Assembly (NCBI GenBank): GCA_002771395.1
Contig: PCSS01000192.1
Coordinates: 1 to 5,288, forward strand
From: Bacteroidetes bacterium CG23_combo_of_CG06-09_8_20_14_all_32_9
GTDB taxonomy: Bacteria > Bacteroidota > Bacteroidia > Bacteroidales > GWA2-32-17
DNA length: 5,288 nucleotides
Direction of reading: 5' to 3'
Of the stretch, positions 1 through 5,288 are shown one piece after another. The translations under genes were made by a program, and so were the position numbers. The notes below the pieces were generated by a model, which was not told where the DNA came from, made no database searches, and saw only the letters and a program-made list of their open reading frames with translations. Within the stretch, counting starts at the first letter, position 1; the number at the start of each line of letters is the position of its first letter.

Positions 1-298
1 TTCGCTAAGTTCTCATTTACAATAGTAAACTCCGGTTTTAAAATTTTGTCCGCCTCGAAAAATCTAATTTTTAGAACCCCTCTAATGCTTTTTATCCAAG
101 TTTATCACTTATTTGATACTACAAAATTAATATTTTCTATCATAGATGAATTCAAGTCACAAATGCAAATTTTGGTTTGACAAATATAATGAAATAATTT
201 AATTATTGATTGCTAAATCAAGATAGTATATTTCGTTTATCATTGAAATCAGCAATAGGCAATAAGCAATTAACAACTAGCAACCAGCAACATTTTTT
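1..298. other. AT-rich intergenic region downstream of the metalloprotease gene
   Basis: No open reading frame of useful length, tRNA or other RNA gene is seen. Besides the heptamer array (250-291), a T-tract at 293-300 overlaps the stop codon. A perfect 7-1-7 AT-only palindrome lies at 193-207. Two minus-strand matches to the Bacteroidota -7 consensus TAnnTTTG occur at 122-129 and 181-188. The first has a TTG 23 bases upstream (153-155), slightly beyond the usual spacing. In such AT-rich DNA these matches are weak; if real they would drive a gene beyond the left edge. No GC-rich hairpin followed by a T-run is found for the large gene, so its terminator is not identified. Confidence 0.6.
250..291. 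repeat. Heptanucleotide tandem repeat, six units, consensus NAGCAAY
   Basis: On the + strand, six consecutive 7-base units fit NAGCAAY with few mismatches; the first is CAGCAAT at 250-256 and the last CAGCAAC at 285-291. A seventh, degenerate unit (TTGAAAT) precedes them at 243-249. On the gene's coding strand this reads as repeats of RTTGCTN, starting 7 bases after the TAA stop. The last base of the unit changes from T to C along the array (three units end AAT, three AAC). It lies in the 3' untranslated region and has no coding role. Confidence 0.8.
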
Positions 299-3200
299 TT
301 ATTTCATAATCACCATCCTCTTTACCCGCATTTCAATACTTGTTTTTGCTACTACCGAATAAACTCCAGGCGATAAATGTTTTCCGTTAAATTCTATCCT
401 GTATGTTTGCTGGTTAATTACTTGCTGCTCAAATACTTTTGCAACCTTTTGTCCGAGATAATTATAAATTTCTATAGTTGCTTTATCATTATAAGATAAT
501 GAAAAAATAATGCTTGTGTTTTCATTAAAGGGATTAGGCATGATTTCCAATTGCAGTTTGTTTTCTTCGCTTACACTGCTAATTGTAGCAGATAAGTTAC
601 AATGTTGGGTGCCATAGATGAGTAATGCATTTGTAAACAAAGCAGCGTAGTAAAAAAAATAACAATGTATTGCTCCCATTTGTTGCGGGCTAAAGGTTGC
701 ATAGGGACAAAATGAATATCCCATCAAATTTTCATATCCCCACGCAGGCCATGGCGGGTTACCCGCACTACATGTATCAACACCTTGTGGGGGTGCGCAG
801 TTATAATTTATTGGAGTAGGCGGTGTATCCGAAAATCTATCTCCAATAGTATCCTGTATTGAAGGGAACGGCATATAATCAACCCTGTCTCTGTATGGAT
901 TTGAACAAGGGTAATTATTATAAGGAGGGCCTTCAAGACCAATAAATGTATGATGCAATTGAAAATTATGCCCCAATTCGTGAGCAAGAGCGATGGCTCC
1001 CTTGTAATAGTTATTTATCACTATCGAATAATCAATTTTAATAGGATTTCCGGATAAGCCAAGGTTGGACCAATCATATATAAGCACATTTATTATGCTG
1101 TCTTGATTTTGGGGATAGGATGAAATAAATTCGCTGTCAATAAATTCTGTAGTATAACAAAACTCTATTTTCCACGGGTTAAAATAATTATTCACACCCG
1201 CCATCATAAAGTCAATATTTTCTTGTGTAACGCCATATAAATCGGTATCAACCACTACTAATAATAGTGTAAAATATTTTATAGGGGTAAAATTATCCGG
1301 GATAAATAAATCTCTGGTTGCTGGACAAAAACACGGATAGTAGTATGAAGTATCGCAAGGATCGTCAAGAGAATACTTCAAACTCTTTATGTATTCGTAT
1401 TCATTAGTTCCACACCAATCAGCATTATCATCGTTATTATTGCTTGTTTTTGCAGAGGTGGTGCAGGGGCCGCAATAATCCCCGTGTGCAATGTGCGCCT
1501 GCAAAGAACTTGTATTTACACATAAGGTCTGTGGATTATTTGTGTTCCCTGGCGGCAAATGGCAAATAACCAACTTGTCTTTTCCACAGGGAACATTATT
1601 TACAATAACACTTACCGTTTCCGAAACGGCAGAACAGCCATTGGTAGTGACAGTTACAGAAAAATCACCGGTTGTTAAAACAGTAATAGATTGTGTGGTA
1701 TCACCGTTAGACCACAAGTACGAGTCAGCCATATTTGCCGTTAATGCTACACTCTGTCCCGGGCAAAGATTTGTAGAACCGCTGTCAGTAATAATGGCTG
1801 TTGGTTTCGGCTTTACTGTAACCGTAATAGGTGAAGCCGTGTTGCTTCCGCATAAATTGCTTACTGTTACAGTGTATTCTCCTGTATTTGATACTGCAAT
1901 GGATTGTGTGGTCGCTCCGTTGCTCCATAAATAAGTAGCAGTGGCAGCGGCAGTTGCAGTAAGCAGTACAAAATCGTCCTCGCAAAATGTGGTAGGTCCG
2001 CTTGTTGTAATAGTAACCGAAGGCAAGGGTTTCACGGTAATTGCACTTTTGGCTGTGTTGCTACATTCACTTTCCGGAGGAGGAGGAATAAATTGTACAA
2101 AATCATTTGTAATAGAAAAAAATGTAGAATTGCGTTTAGGCACAACTGTAGCAAGGTTGCCACCATTATTTACAACTCCCATTGTGCCGGCAGTTACTTC
2201 AACATCCGTGCTGTGAATTTCAATTATGTTGCTGCCTTCGTAAAGAATGAGTTGTGAAGTTACTTTTGGAATGTTATTGCAGCACTGGGGAATATTCATA
2301 AAGTTCACTATCAACTTACGGTTGGGAGCGGTGCCTGTAGTAAAATAATCTATGTATCCGTTACCTGGCGGATAAAGATCGTCCCACGCCACAGCAATCA
2401 GATTAGATGGACTGCTGTGATTAGGCAGAAATGCACCGAAGCAGCAACCGTTTGCGGCAAAGTCGGTATTGAAAGTAATAAATCCGTTGGAAGAAATATA
2501 AAAGTCAGAATAAGTAACTCCATAAAAATTAAAATCAAATCCCACAGTAAATGGTCCTTTTACCTGGTCATCCGCAAGAAAAACTTTTGTCCCTTCGCCT
2601 GCTACAGGAGAAAAAGTACCGCTCTGATTCAAAGAATAATTGTTTTCAGTAAACCCTGTAGAAAAAGTATAGGAAATTGCATGAGTGCCGGGATCGGCTA
2701 CTGAAGGGTTAAACATTCCGTTAATCACTCCATCTCCTGAATAAGTACCGCCTGCTGGCTGTCCGCCTGTCAGTGCATAGGCACTGTCGTTAATACAAAC
2801 ATCGCTGAATGAAGGCAGGGTTACAGGTTGAATTACATCACGAATCGTGTTAAGTGTGGAGTTGGTAATTATCGGCTCATTCAAATCAAAATAAATACCT
2901 GCTTCGTTTGTAATGGTAGTACCATCAGGCAAGCCACTTTGCGGCTTTATATTGAATAGGACAAATCCATTGCTGCCAATAAGGTTAGAAGTTGAATCGG
3001 GCAATTCTATTCCTATAAAAGAAATGAGTAAAGTGTTGGCGGGGAATAATTCTACTCTTGTAGCCGGGTGACTGGTTGCAATCATTCTGAATGTGGTCAG
3101 GTCTAACTCTTCATCCAGCACATCCTGTAACACAATGTTATGAGCGGAAGCATTTCCGGTATTTTGAAAACGTATCCGGTAAGTAAGTGTTTCATCTCCC

Positions 3201-5248
3201 GAAATATTTCCAAATGGTCCGCACCCTTTGGGAGTTACAAGCAATTTATCATTTGGGTCAACAGCACAGGTAACGGTTTCATTCAGTGGAACTGCATTGC
3301 TTGTAAATTGATTTCCCTGACAAGTTCCTGATAAAGAAGCATTGGTAATAAGAGTAATTCCATAACATGTTGGTGGAAAAGGAAGTGGACACGATGTATT
3401 CACTTGTACTGTAACATAAATAGAACAAGGGGAATTAGAAGGATTAAATGAGTTACCTGTGCAGGTAACTGTTTGCCCTGAAGAGATACAAGTGTTCCCG
3501 CAATCACTGGTGTAGCTTACAATAGTTACATTAGGGTCCACTGTTACCGAAAAAATCGGATTACTGATTGGCAGACCTCCGGTGTTGGTAAAAGTAACGC
3601 AATAAGTTTGTGAAATACCAGGACAGGGGGCAATGAGAGGGGAGAGATATTCCGGGTTTATAACTACCGAAACATCGCAGCTGGGTGCAGCAAGCACGTC
3701 AAAAAAATCTTTGCCCGGAACTAAATTGCTGCCCGATACAGTTACATTATAAACCTGCTGTGTATTTGGGCAATCAAGCACTGTAAATATGTCGTTTGCA
3801 ACTGTGGTTTGTGTAACATTATAATTTCCGTCAGGGACACGCAGATTATAGTTCCCGTTATTGTCTGTATAAACAAAATAAGGACCATCTGTTGCCTGTA
3901 CTGTGCGGTTTGATACAGTAAAATCAATAGTGTCGTTGAATATACAATTACTATCAACGTCATTATAAATACTGCCGGTAATAGTTGGAGTTAAATTTGA
4001 AAGTTCTATTAGTTTCACAAAATAAAAATCGCGTTCATCTGCACCAAAACTGAATGTAGTTCCGCCTACTGCATATCCTCCGTCAAATGTTTGAATTACA
4101 GATAAGCTACCATAAATACTAGCATTACCATCCCCATCTTGTGAGGGTCCGCCTGCTGTGCCTCTTCGTATTTCATTACCATTCTCATCTGTTATGATGA
4201 AAATAATATCACTGTTACCTGCACCAAAGTTCCAGGTTTCTCCTCCTATTAAATATCCACCATCTGCCAGCGGGAATAAATAAAATCCGAAGTCGTTTAA
4301 TATACCACCATAAGTTTTTCTCCACAATGTATCGCCATTTGCATTTGTTTTGATTAAGAAAATATCAAAAGCTCCTGATCCTATTCCGTAAACACTTCCT
4401 GTAAAAACATATCCGCCATCTGGTGTTTGAGTTACTCCTTTGCCTATGCTAAAATTTGTTCCAAAGTAATTATATTTTACCCATTCTTTATTTCCAAGTG
4501 AATCTGTTTTAAGCAAAAATGCATTTCCCCAACCATAGGTAAGTCCTGTTATAATATATCCTCCATCATTAGTTTGTTGAATACCATGACTAGCTTCCCA
4601 TGTAAGTATTTCTATTGTTCGTTGCCATTGCAAATTTCCATTGGCATCAGTTTTCACAAGATATACAGCATTACCATACACTCCAAAGCTAGATGTTACT
4701 CCGGTTAAAATATATCCTCCGTCATTTGTTTGTCTGACAGCATAAGCATCATCAGAAGAAGTTCCTCCAAATGTTCGGGTCCACAAAGTATCTCCGTTTT
4801 GGTCTGTTTTTATTAAAAAATAATCGTTAGAGCCAGCTCCAAAACTATTAGTGTTTCCACCAACAATATAACCTCCATCAATAGTTTGCTGAATGCCTAT
4901 CCCCCATTCGTTTCCTGTTCCGCCATAAGTTTTTGTCCATTGAGAATTACCCATTTGGTCGGTCTTTACCAAAAACACATCCGAACCACCAGAGCCAAAA
5001 CTTGTTGTTAAACCAGTAAGAATATAGCCCCCATCAGCAGTTTGCTCCATTCCATATAGCCGTTCGTACCAAGCGCCGCCATAAGTTTTTTCAAATTGCT
5101 TTATGAGTATTTGCTGGGAATAAGAGTATGATACAATAAAAGCAGCTATTACAAAAGCAATAATTTTTTTTACTGATGTAAAAATTTTTTCGCACTTAAC
5201 CTCTGTTACAGAAAAAAGATAATTAAAAAGATGGTTTTTTGTTTTCAT
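299..5248 (-). CDS. Large secreted multidomain M43-type zinc metalloprotease with T9SS sorting domain
   Basis: The 1649-residue product is predicted to be an exported endopeptidase on or near the cell surface. Seen in order: signal peptide (1-44), seven propeller-type repeats (52-413), Cna-B-like domain (423-518), cysteine-rich DUF11-like domain (522-660), DPNDK domain (661-803), Ig-like domain interrupted by a nidogen-like domain (808-1075), two Ig/PKD-like repeats (1078-1218), Cys/His module (1223-1263), metalloprotease (about 1280-1548) and T9SS type A domain (1565-1649). Catalytic evidence is HELGHNFQLHH at 1423-1433, a DTPP motif at 1474-1477 and an NLMGY Met-turn at 1507-1511. The ATG is the only ATG, GTG or TTG before the hydrophobic core of the signal peptide. 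There is no Shine-Dalgarno, as is usual in Bacteroidota. The frame is unbroken and ends in TAA. No neighbouring gene is visible. The substrate is unknown. Coding potential and secretion are firm; protease activity is inferred from motifs. Confidence 0.95.
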   Translation of the reverse strand: MKTKNHLFNYLFSVTEVKCEKIFTSVKKIIAFVIAAFIVSYSYSQQILIKQFEKTYGGAWYERLYGMEQTADGGYILTGLTTSFGSGGSDVFLVKTDQMGNSQWTKTYGGTGNEWGIGIQQTIDGGYIVGGNTNSFGAGSNDYFLIKTDQNGDTLWTRTFGGTSSDDAYAVRQTNDGGYILTGVTSSFGVYGNAVYLVKTDANGNLQWQRTIEILTWEASHGIQQTNDGGYIITGLTYGWGNAFLLKTDSLGNKEWVKYNYFGTNFSIGKGVTQTPDGGYVFTGSVYGIGSGAFDIFLIKTNANGDTLWRKTYGGILNDFGFYLFPLADGGYLIGGETWNFGAGNSDIIFIITDENGNEIRRGTAGGPSQDGDGNASIYGSLSVIQTFDGGYAVGGTTFSFGADERDFYFVKLIELSNLTPTITGSIYNDVDSNCIFNDTIDFTVSNRTVQATDGPYFVYTDNNGNYNLRVPDGNYNVTQTTVANDIFTVLDCPNTQQVYNVTVSGSNLVPGKDFFDVLAAPSCDVSVVINPEYLSPLIAPCPGISQTYCVTFTNTGGLPISNPIFSVTVDPNVTIVSYTSDCGNTCISSGQTVTCTGNSFNPSNSPCSIYVTVQVNTSCPLPFPPTCYGITLITNASLSGTCQGNQFTSNAVPLNETVTCAVDPNDKLLVTPKGCGPFGNISGDETLTYRIRFQNTGNASAHNIVLQDVLDEELDLTTFRMIATSHPATRVELFPANTLLISFIGIELPDSTSNLIGSNGFVLFNIKPQSGLPDGTTITNEAGIYFDLNEPIITNSTLNTIRDVIQPVTLPSFSDVCINDSAYALTGGQPAGGTYSGDGVINGMFNPSVADPGTHAISYTFSTGFTENNYSLNQSGTFSPVAGEGTKVFLADDQVKGPFTVGFDFNFYGVTYSDFYISSNGFITFNTDFAANGCCFGAFLPNHSSPSNLIAVAWDDLYPPGNGYIDYFTTGTAPNRKLIVNFMNIPQCCNNIPKVTSQLILYEGSNIIEIHSTDVEVTAGTMGVVNNGGNLATVVPKRNSTFFSITNDFVQFIPPPPESECSNTAKSAITVKPLPSVTITTSGPTTFCEDDFVLLTATAAATATYLWSNGATTQSIAVSNTGEYTVTVSNLCGSNTASPITVTVKPKPTAIITDSGSTNLCPGQSVALTANMADSYLWSNGDTTQSITVLTTGDFSVTVTTNGCSAVSETVSVIVNNVPCGKDKLVICHLPPGNTNNPQTLCVNTSSLQAHIAHGDYCGPCTTSAKTSNNNDDNADWCGTNEYEYIKSLKYSLDDPCDTSYYYPCFCPATRDLFIPDNFTPIKYFTLLLVVVDTDLYGVTQENIDFMMAGVNNYFNPWKIEFCYTTEFIDSEFISSYPQNQDSIINVLIYDWSNLGLSGNPIKIDYSIVINNYYKGAIALAHELGHNFQLHHTFIGLEGPPYNNYPCSNPYRDRVDYMPFPSIQDTIGDRFSDTPPTPINYNCAPPQGVDTCSAGNPPWPAWGYENLMGYSFCPYATFSPQQMGAIHCYFFYYAALFTNALLIYGTQHCNLSATISSVSEENKLQLEIMPNPFNENTSIIFSLSYNDKATIEIYNYLGQKVAKVFEQQVINQQTYRIEFNGKHLSPGVYSVVAKTSIEMRVKRMVIMK
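302..556 (-). other. T9SS type A C-terminal sorting domain
   Basis: Residues 1565-1649. Seen: LEIMPNPFNENTSIIFSL (1567-1584), the IEIYNYLGQKVAKVF strand pair (1592-1606), the LSPGVYSVVAK hairpin (1625-1635), and the basic end RVKRMVIMK. These are the 'PNPxxxxxxI', 'IYdxxGqxV' and 'LxxGxYxxxI...kxxxik' motifs of the Por secretion (TIGR04183-type) sorting signal. The domain should direct the folded protein through the outer-membrane T9SS translocon and then be cleaved by a sortase-like protease (PorU in Porphyromonas), with release or anchoring. It is placed at the very end of the protein, as required. Confidence 0.95.
605..1411 (-). other. M43 (pappalysin/cytophagalysin)-type zinc metalloprotease domain
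   Basis: Residues about 1280-1548. The catalytic fold probably starts near 1322 with the FTLLLVVVDTD strand, then a helix (IDFMMAGVNNYF) and IEFCY. INVLIYDW (1386-1393) and DYSIVINNYY (1406-1415) precede the active site. Zinc motif HELGHNFQLHH: H1423, H1427 and H1433 are the expected ligands and E1424 the general base, followed by TF as in M43 'GLxHTF'. The usual Gly of HExxHxxGxxH is Gln (Q1430, codon CAA). Further M43 features are SDTPPT (1473-1478), Cys residues around 1484, 1493 and 1514, the Met-turn M1509 in ENLMGYS, and FSPQQMGAIH, which matches the family's 'FTxGQxxRM' end. This is expected to be a metzincin endopeptidase. No dedicated prodomain was recognised. Confidence 0.85.
950..982 (-). 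other. Zinc-binding active-site motif HExxHxxQxxH
   Basis: This encodes residues 1423-1433. The His codons at 980-982 and 950-952 read CAC and CAT on the coding strand. The substitution in the metzincin glycine position (Q1430) is directly encoded by CAA at 959-961. The three His ligands and the catalytic Glu are all intact. Confidence 0.9.
1460..1582 (-). other. Short Cys/His 'CHLPPGN' module
   Basis: Residues 1223-1263 read VICHLPPGN (1227-1235), TLCVNTSSLQAHIAHGDYCG (1241-1260) and PC. The pattern 'CHxPPGN...AHxxHGDxxGxC' is a short module I recognise as recurring in secreted bacterial proteins, without an assigned function. C1229, H1230, C1243, H1252, H1255, D1257, C1259 and C1262 are all close together, which could serve disulfides or metal binding; this is inferred. 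It is followed by an Asn/Asp-rich linker (1269-1277) that leads into the protease. Confidence 0.6.
1595..2017 (-). repeat. Two tandem Ig/PKD-like repeats
   Basis: Residues 1078-1147 and 1150-1218. Each unit has a TTFC or TNLC start, an aliphatic 'LLTA' or 'ALTA' strand, the shared core YLWSNG(A/D)TTQSI(A/T)V, a TGE/TGD turn with a YTVTV or FSVTV strand, and a second Cys (C1133 or C1205). The two-Cys Ig-like pattern and 'YLWSNGxTTQSI' are widespread in Bacteroidota gliding and adhesion proteins. The units are about 70 residues apart and clearly homologous. They probably act as a spacer or carbohydrate-facing stalk; no specific ligand can be named. Confidence 0.8.
2024..2827 (-). other. 'GGTYSG' Ig-like domain, apparently split by an inserted domain
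   Basis: The first part, residues 808-862, has VCINDSAYALTGG, then PAGGTYSGDGV, MFNPSVADPGTH and the strand AISYTF. These match an Ig-like module common in Bacteroidota adhesins. In the usual form, that strand runs directly into a 'dxxGCxNTAxxxITVxPLP' strand. Here that ending (ECSNTAKSAITVKPLP) appears only at residues 1061-1076, after about 195 residues of a nidogen-like domain. The simplest reading is that the second domain sits in a loop of the first. The alternative is two independent domains with a chance resemblance at the end. Confidence 0.6.
2081..2653 (-). other. Nidogen (NIDO)-like beta-sandwich domain
   Basis: Residues about 866-1056. Key stretches are VGFDFNFYGVTYSDFYISSN followed by GFITF (902-925), LIAVAWDDL (950-958), a YF-TGTAPNRKLIVNF strand pair (968-983) and LILYEGSNIIEIH (1000-1012). 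This 'FYGxxYxxFYISSNGFITF ... AVAWDDL ... LYExSNxIEIH' series is a module I recognise from many Bacteroidota surface proteins and resembles the extracellular NIDO domain. It contains two vicinal cysteine pairs, C935-C936 and C989-C990. It is probably for adhesion or structure. Confidence 0.65.
2840..3268 (-). other. DPNDK-signature DUF11/DUF7619-like domain
   Basis: Residues about 661-803. It carries the marker CAVDPNDK (661-668), then LTYRIRFQNTGNASAHNIVL (688-707), the strand-turn-strand centre of conserved-repeat domains, and closes with NEAGIYFDLNEPIITN (781-796). This combination is very frequent in T9SS-exported Bacteroidota proteins, usually just before the C-terminal sorting domain. 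Here it is followed by more than 800 further residues, so it is internal. No catalytic residues are seen; a structural role is likely. Confidence 0.8.
3269..3685 (-). other. Cysteine-rich DUF11-like domain
   Basis: Residues about 522-660. The segment has the 'CVTFTNTGGLPISNPIFSV' character of DUF11-like beta-sandwich repeats, where a Y-x-(V/I)-x-(F/V)-x-N-x-G strand precedes a turn. Ten cysteines are visible (524, 542, 550, 583, 587, 596, 608, 620, 628, 643), and an eleventh, C661, sits at the border with the next domain. In an exported protein this suggests several disulfides. It is probably a structural stalk element. The exact family is not certain. Confidence 0.6.
3695..3982 (-). other. 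Cna-B/SdrD-like beta-sandwich domain
   Basis: Residues about 423-518. The start, ITGSIYNDVDSNCIFND, matches the 'G-x-V-(Y/F)-x-D-x-(N/D)-x-(N)C' opening of SdrD B-like and carboxypeptidase-regulatory-like domains. It is followed by a DNNGNYNLRVPDGNYNV hairpin typical of the same fold. The acidic and Asn-rich opening loop (N429, D430, D432, N434) resembles calcium sites in this family, but metal binding is inferred. Such domains usually act as rigid spacers in surface proteins. Confidence 0.7.
4010..5095 (-). repeat. Seven tandem propeller-type repeats (probable seven-bladed beta-propeller)
   Basis: Residues 52-413 contain seven units of 48-53 residues with the pattern KTYGG, about 12 residues, QT-DGGY-ILTG, an SFG turn, DxFLxKTDxxGN, then W. 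Approximate units are 52-104, 105-156, 157-208, 209-256, 257-309, 310-360 and 361-413. The DGGY core occurs in all seven (first residue D72, D125, D176, D228, D277, D329 and D389). Units 1-3 are closest to each other. Unit 4 is shortest and lacks the YGG start, and units 6 and 7 lack the terminal Trp. Repeats of this type are common at the N-terminus of T9SS-exported Bacteroidota proteins and are expected to form blades for binding rather than catalysis. The seven-blade fold is inferred from the repeat count and length. Confidence 0.85.
5117..5248 (-). other. Sec signal peptide with extended n-region
   Basis: Residues 1-44. The hydrophobic core IIAFVIAAFIV (29-39) follows two lysines (K27, K28). 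The likely signal peptidase I site is S-Y-S before Q45, a small-x-small pattern followed by Gln that is common in exported Bacteroidota proteins. The 28 residues before the core are long for a signal peptide and include C19. No lipobox is present (the core is not followed by L-x-x-C), so a lipoprotein is unlikely. The Leu and Val codons upstream of the core are CTT, GTA or GTT, so no later GTG or TTG start would shorten it. Confidence 0.85.
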
Positions 5249-5288
5249 ATAATTGAGTTTTTAAAAAAGACGAACTATTGAAAATAAA
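5249..5288 (-). promoter_or_regulatory. 5' leader of the metalloprotease gene (partial)
   Basis: The 40 bases upstream of the ATG are strongly A/T-rich. A run of five A residues lies at -10 to -14, and no AGGAGG-like Shine-Dalgarno is present. This fits Bacteroidota translation starts. I see no TAnnTTTG -7 element in this short stretch, so the promoter lies outside the window or is not recognisable. Confidence 0.4.

Noticed and set aside
58..72. Short inverted repeat AAAAAT-CTA-ATTTTT as a terminator
   Set aside because: The six-pair stem is A/T only and too weak, and it lies more than 220 bases past the stop codon.
193..207. Perfect AT-only palindrome (7-1-7) as an operator or terminator
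   Set aside because: It has no G or C, sits in strongly AT-rich DNA and is not followed by a T-run in the gene's direction, so chance is a sufficient explanation.
605..1411. Reprolysin (M12B) or another metzincin family for the protease
   Set aside because: The TF after the third His, the DTPP motif, the NLMGY Met-turn and the FSPQQMG ending fit M43 better than M12B.
1491..1934. 147-codon open frame on the + strand
   Set aside because: It lies entirely antisense to the Ig/PKD-like repeats of the large gene. Its Thr/Val-rich repetitive product is the expected mirror of that repeat coding, and it has no recognisable domain.
1941..2704. Open frames on the + strand at 1941-2216 and 2417-2704
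   Set aside because: Both are antisense to conserved, recognisable domains of the large gene and show no family resemblance or ribosome-binding context.
3140..3331. 63-codon open frame on the + strand
   Set aside because: It is antisense to the DPNDK-type and cysteine-rich domains, too short, and not protein-like in any family I recognise.
1785..3963. Minus-strand frames at 1785-1985 and 3742-3963
   Set aside because: They are out-of-frame shadows within the large gene, whose own frame encodes clear domains across both stretches.
4010..5095. Regularly spaced similar sequences that might suggest a CRISPR or DNA repeat array
   Set aside because: The similarity follows codons of a protein repeat of about 52 residues in one open frame; there are no identical short repeats with unique spacers.

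Overview
The window holds one very large gene on the minus strand (5248 down to 299, 1649 codons), with a 40-base upstream edge and about 300 bases of AT-rich non-coding DNA downstream. Three things point to a member of the Bacteroidota (phylum level only). The protein ends in a recognisable type IX secretion system (T9SS) type A C-terminal sorting domain. It is built from surface-protein modules common in that phylum. Its start codon has an A/T-rich leader and no Shine-Dalgarno sequence.

The product reads as a secreted or surface-anchored multidomain metalloprotease. Its order from the N-terminus is: a signal peptide with an unusually long n-region; seven repeats of about 52 residues, probably a seven-bladed beta-propeller; a Cna-B/SdrD-like beta-sandwich; a cysteine-rich DUF11-like domain; a second DUF11/DUF7619-like domain with the DPNDK signature; a 'GGTYSG' Ig-like domain that appears to be split by a nidogen-like domain; two Ig/PKD-like repeats; a short Cys/His 'CHLPPGN' module; an Asn/Asp linker; a zinc metalloprotease domain of the M43 (pappalysin/cytophagalysin) type; and the T9SS sorting domain. 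The protein would be exported by Sec, carried across the outer membrane by T9SS, then released or anchored with loss of the sorting domain. The long non-catalytic part probably positions the protease on a substrate or surface; that role is inferred.

Downstream of the stop codon (1-298) I see no gene, RNA or convincing terminator. A clean heptanucleotide tandem repeat lies at 250-291, just after the stop codon. No second gene is visible, so nothing can be said about an operon. I do not see a defence system, mobile element or CRISPR array. The points most worth checking are the protease fusion with its altered zinc motif, the nested-domain arrangement and the heptamer repeat.
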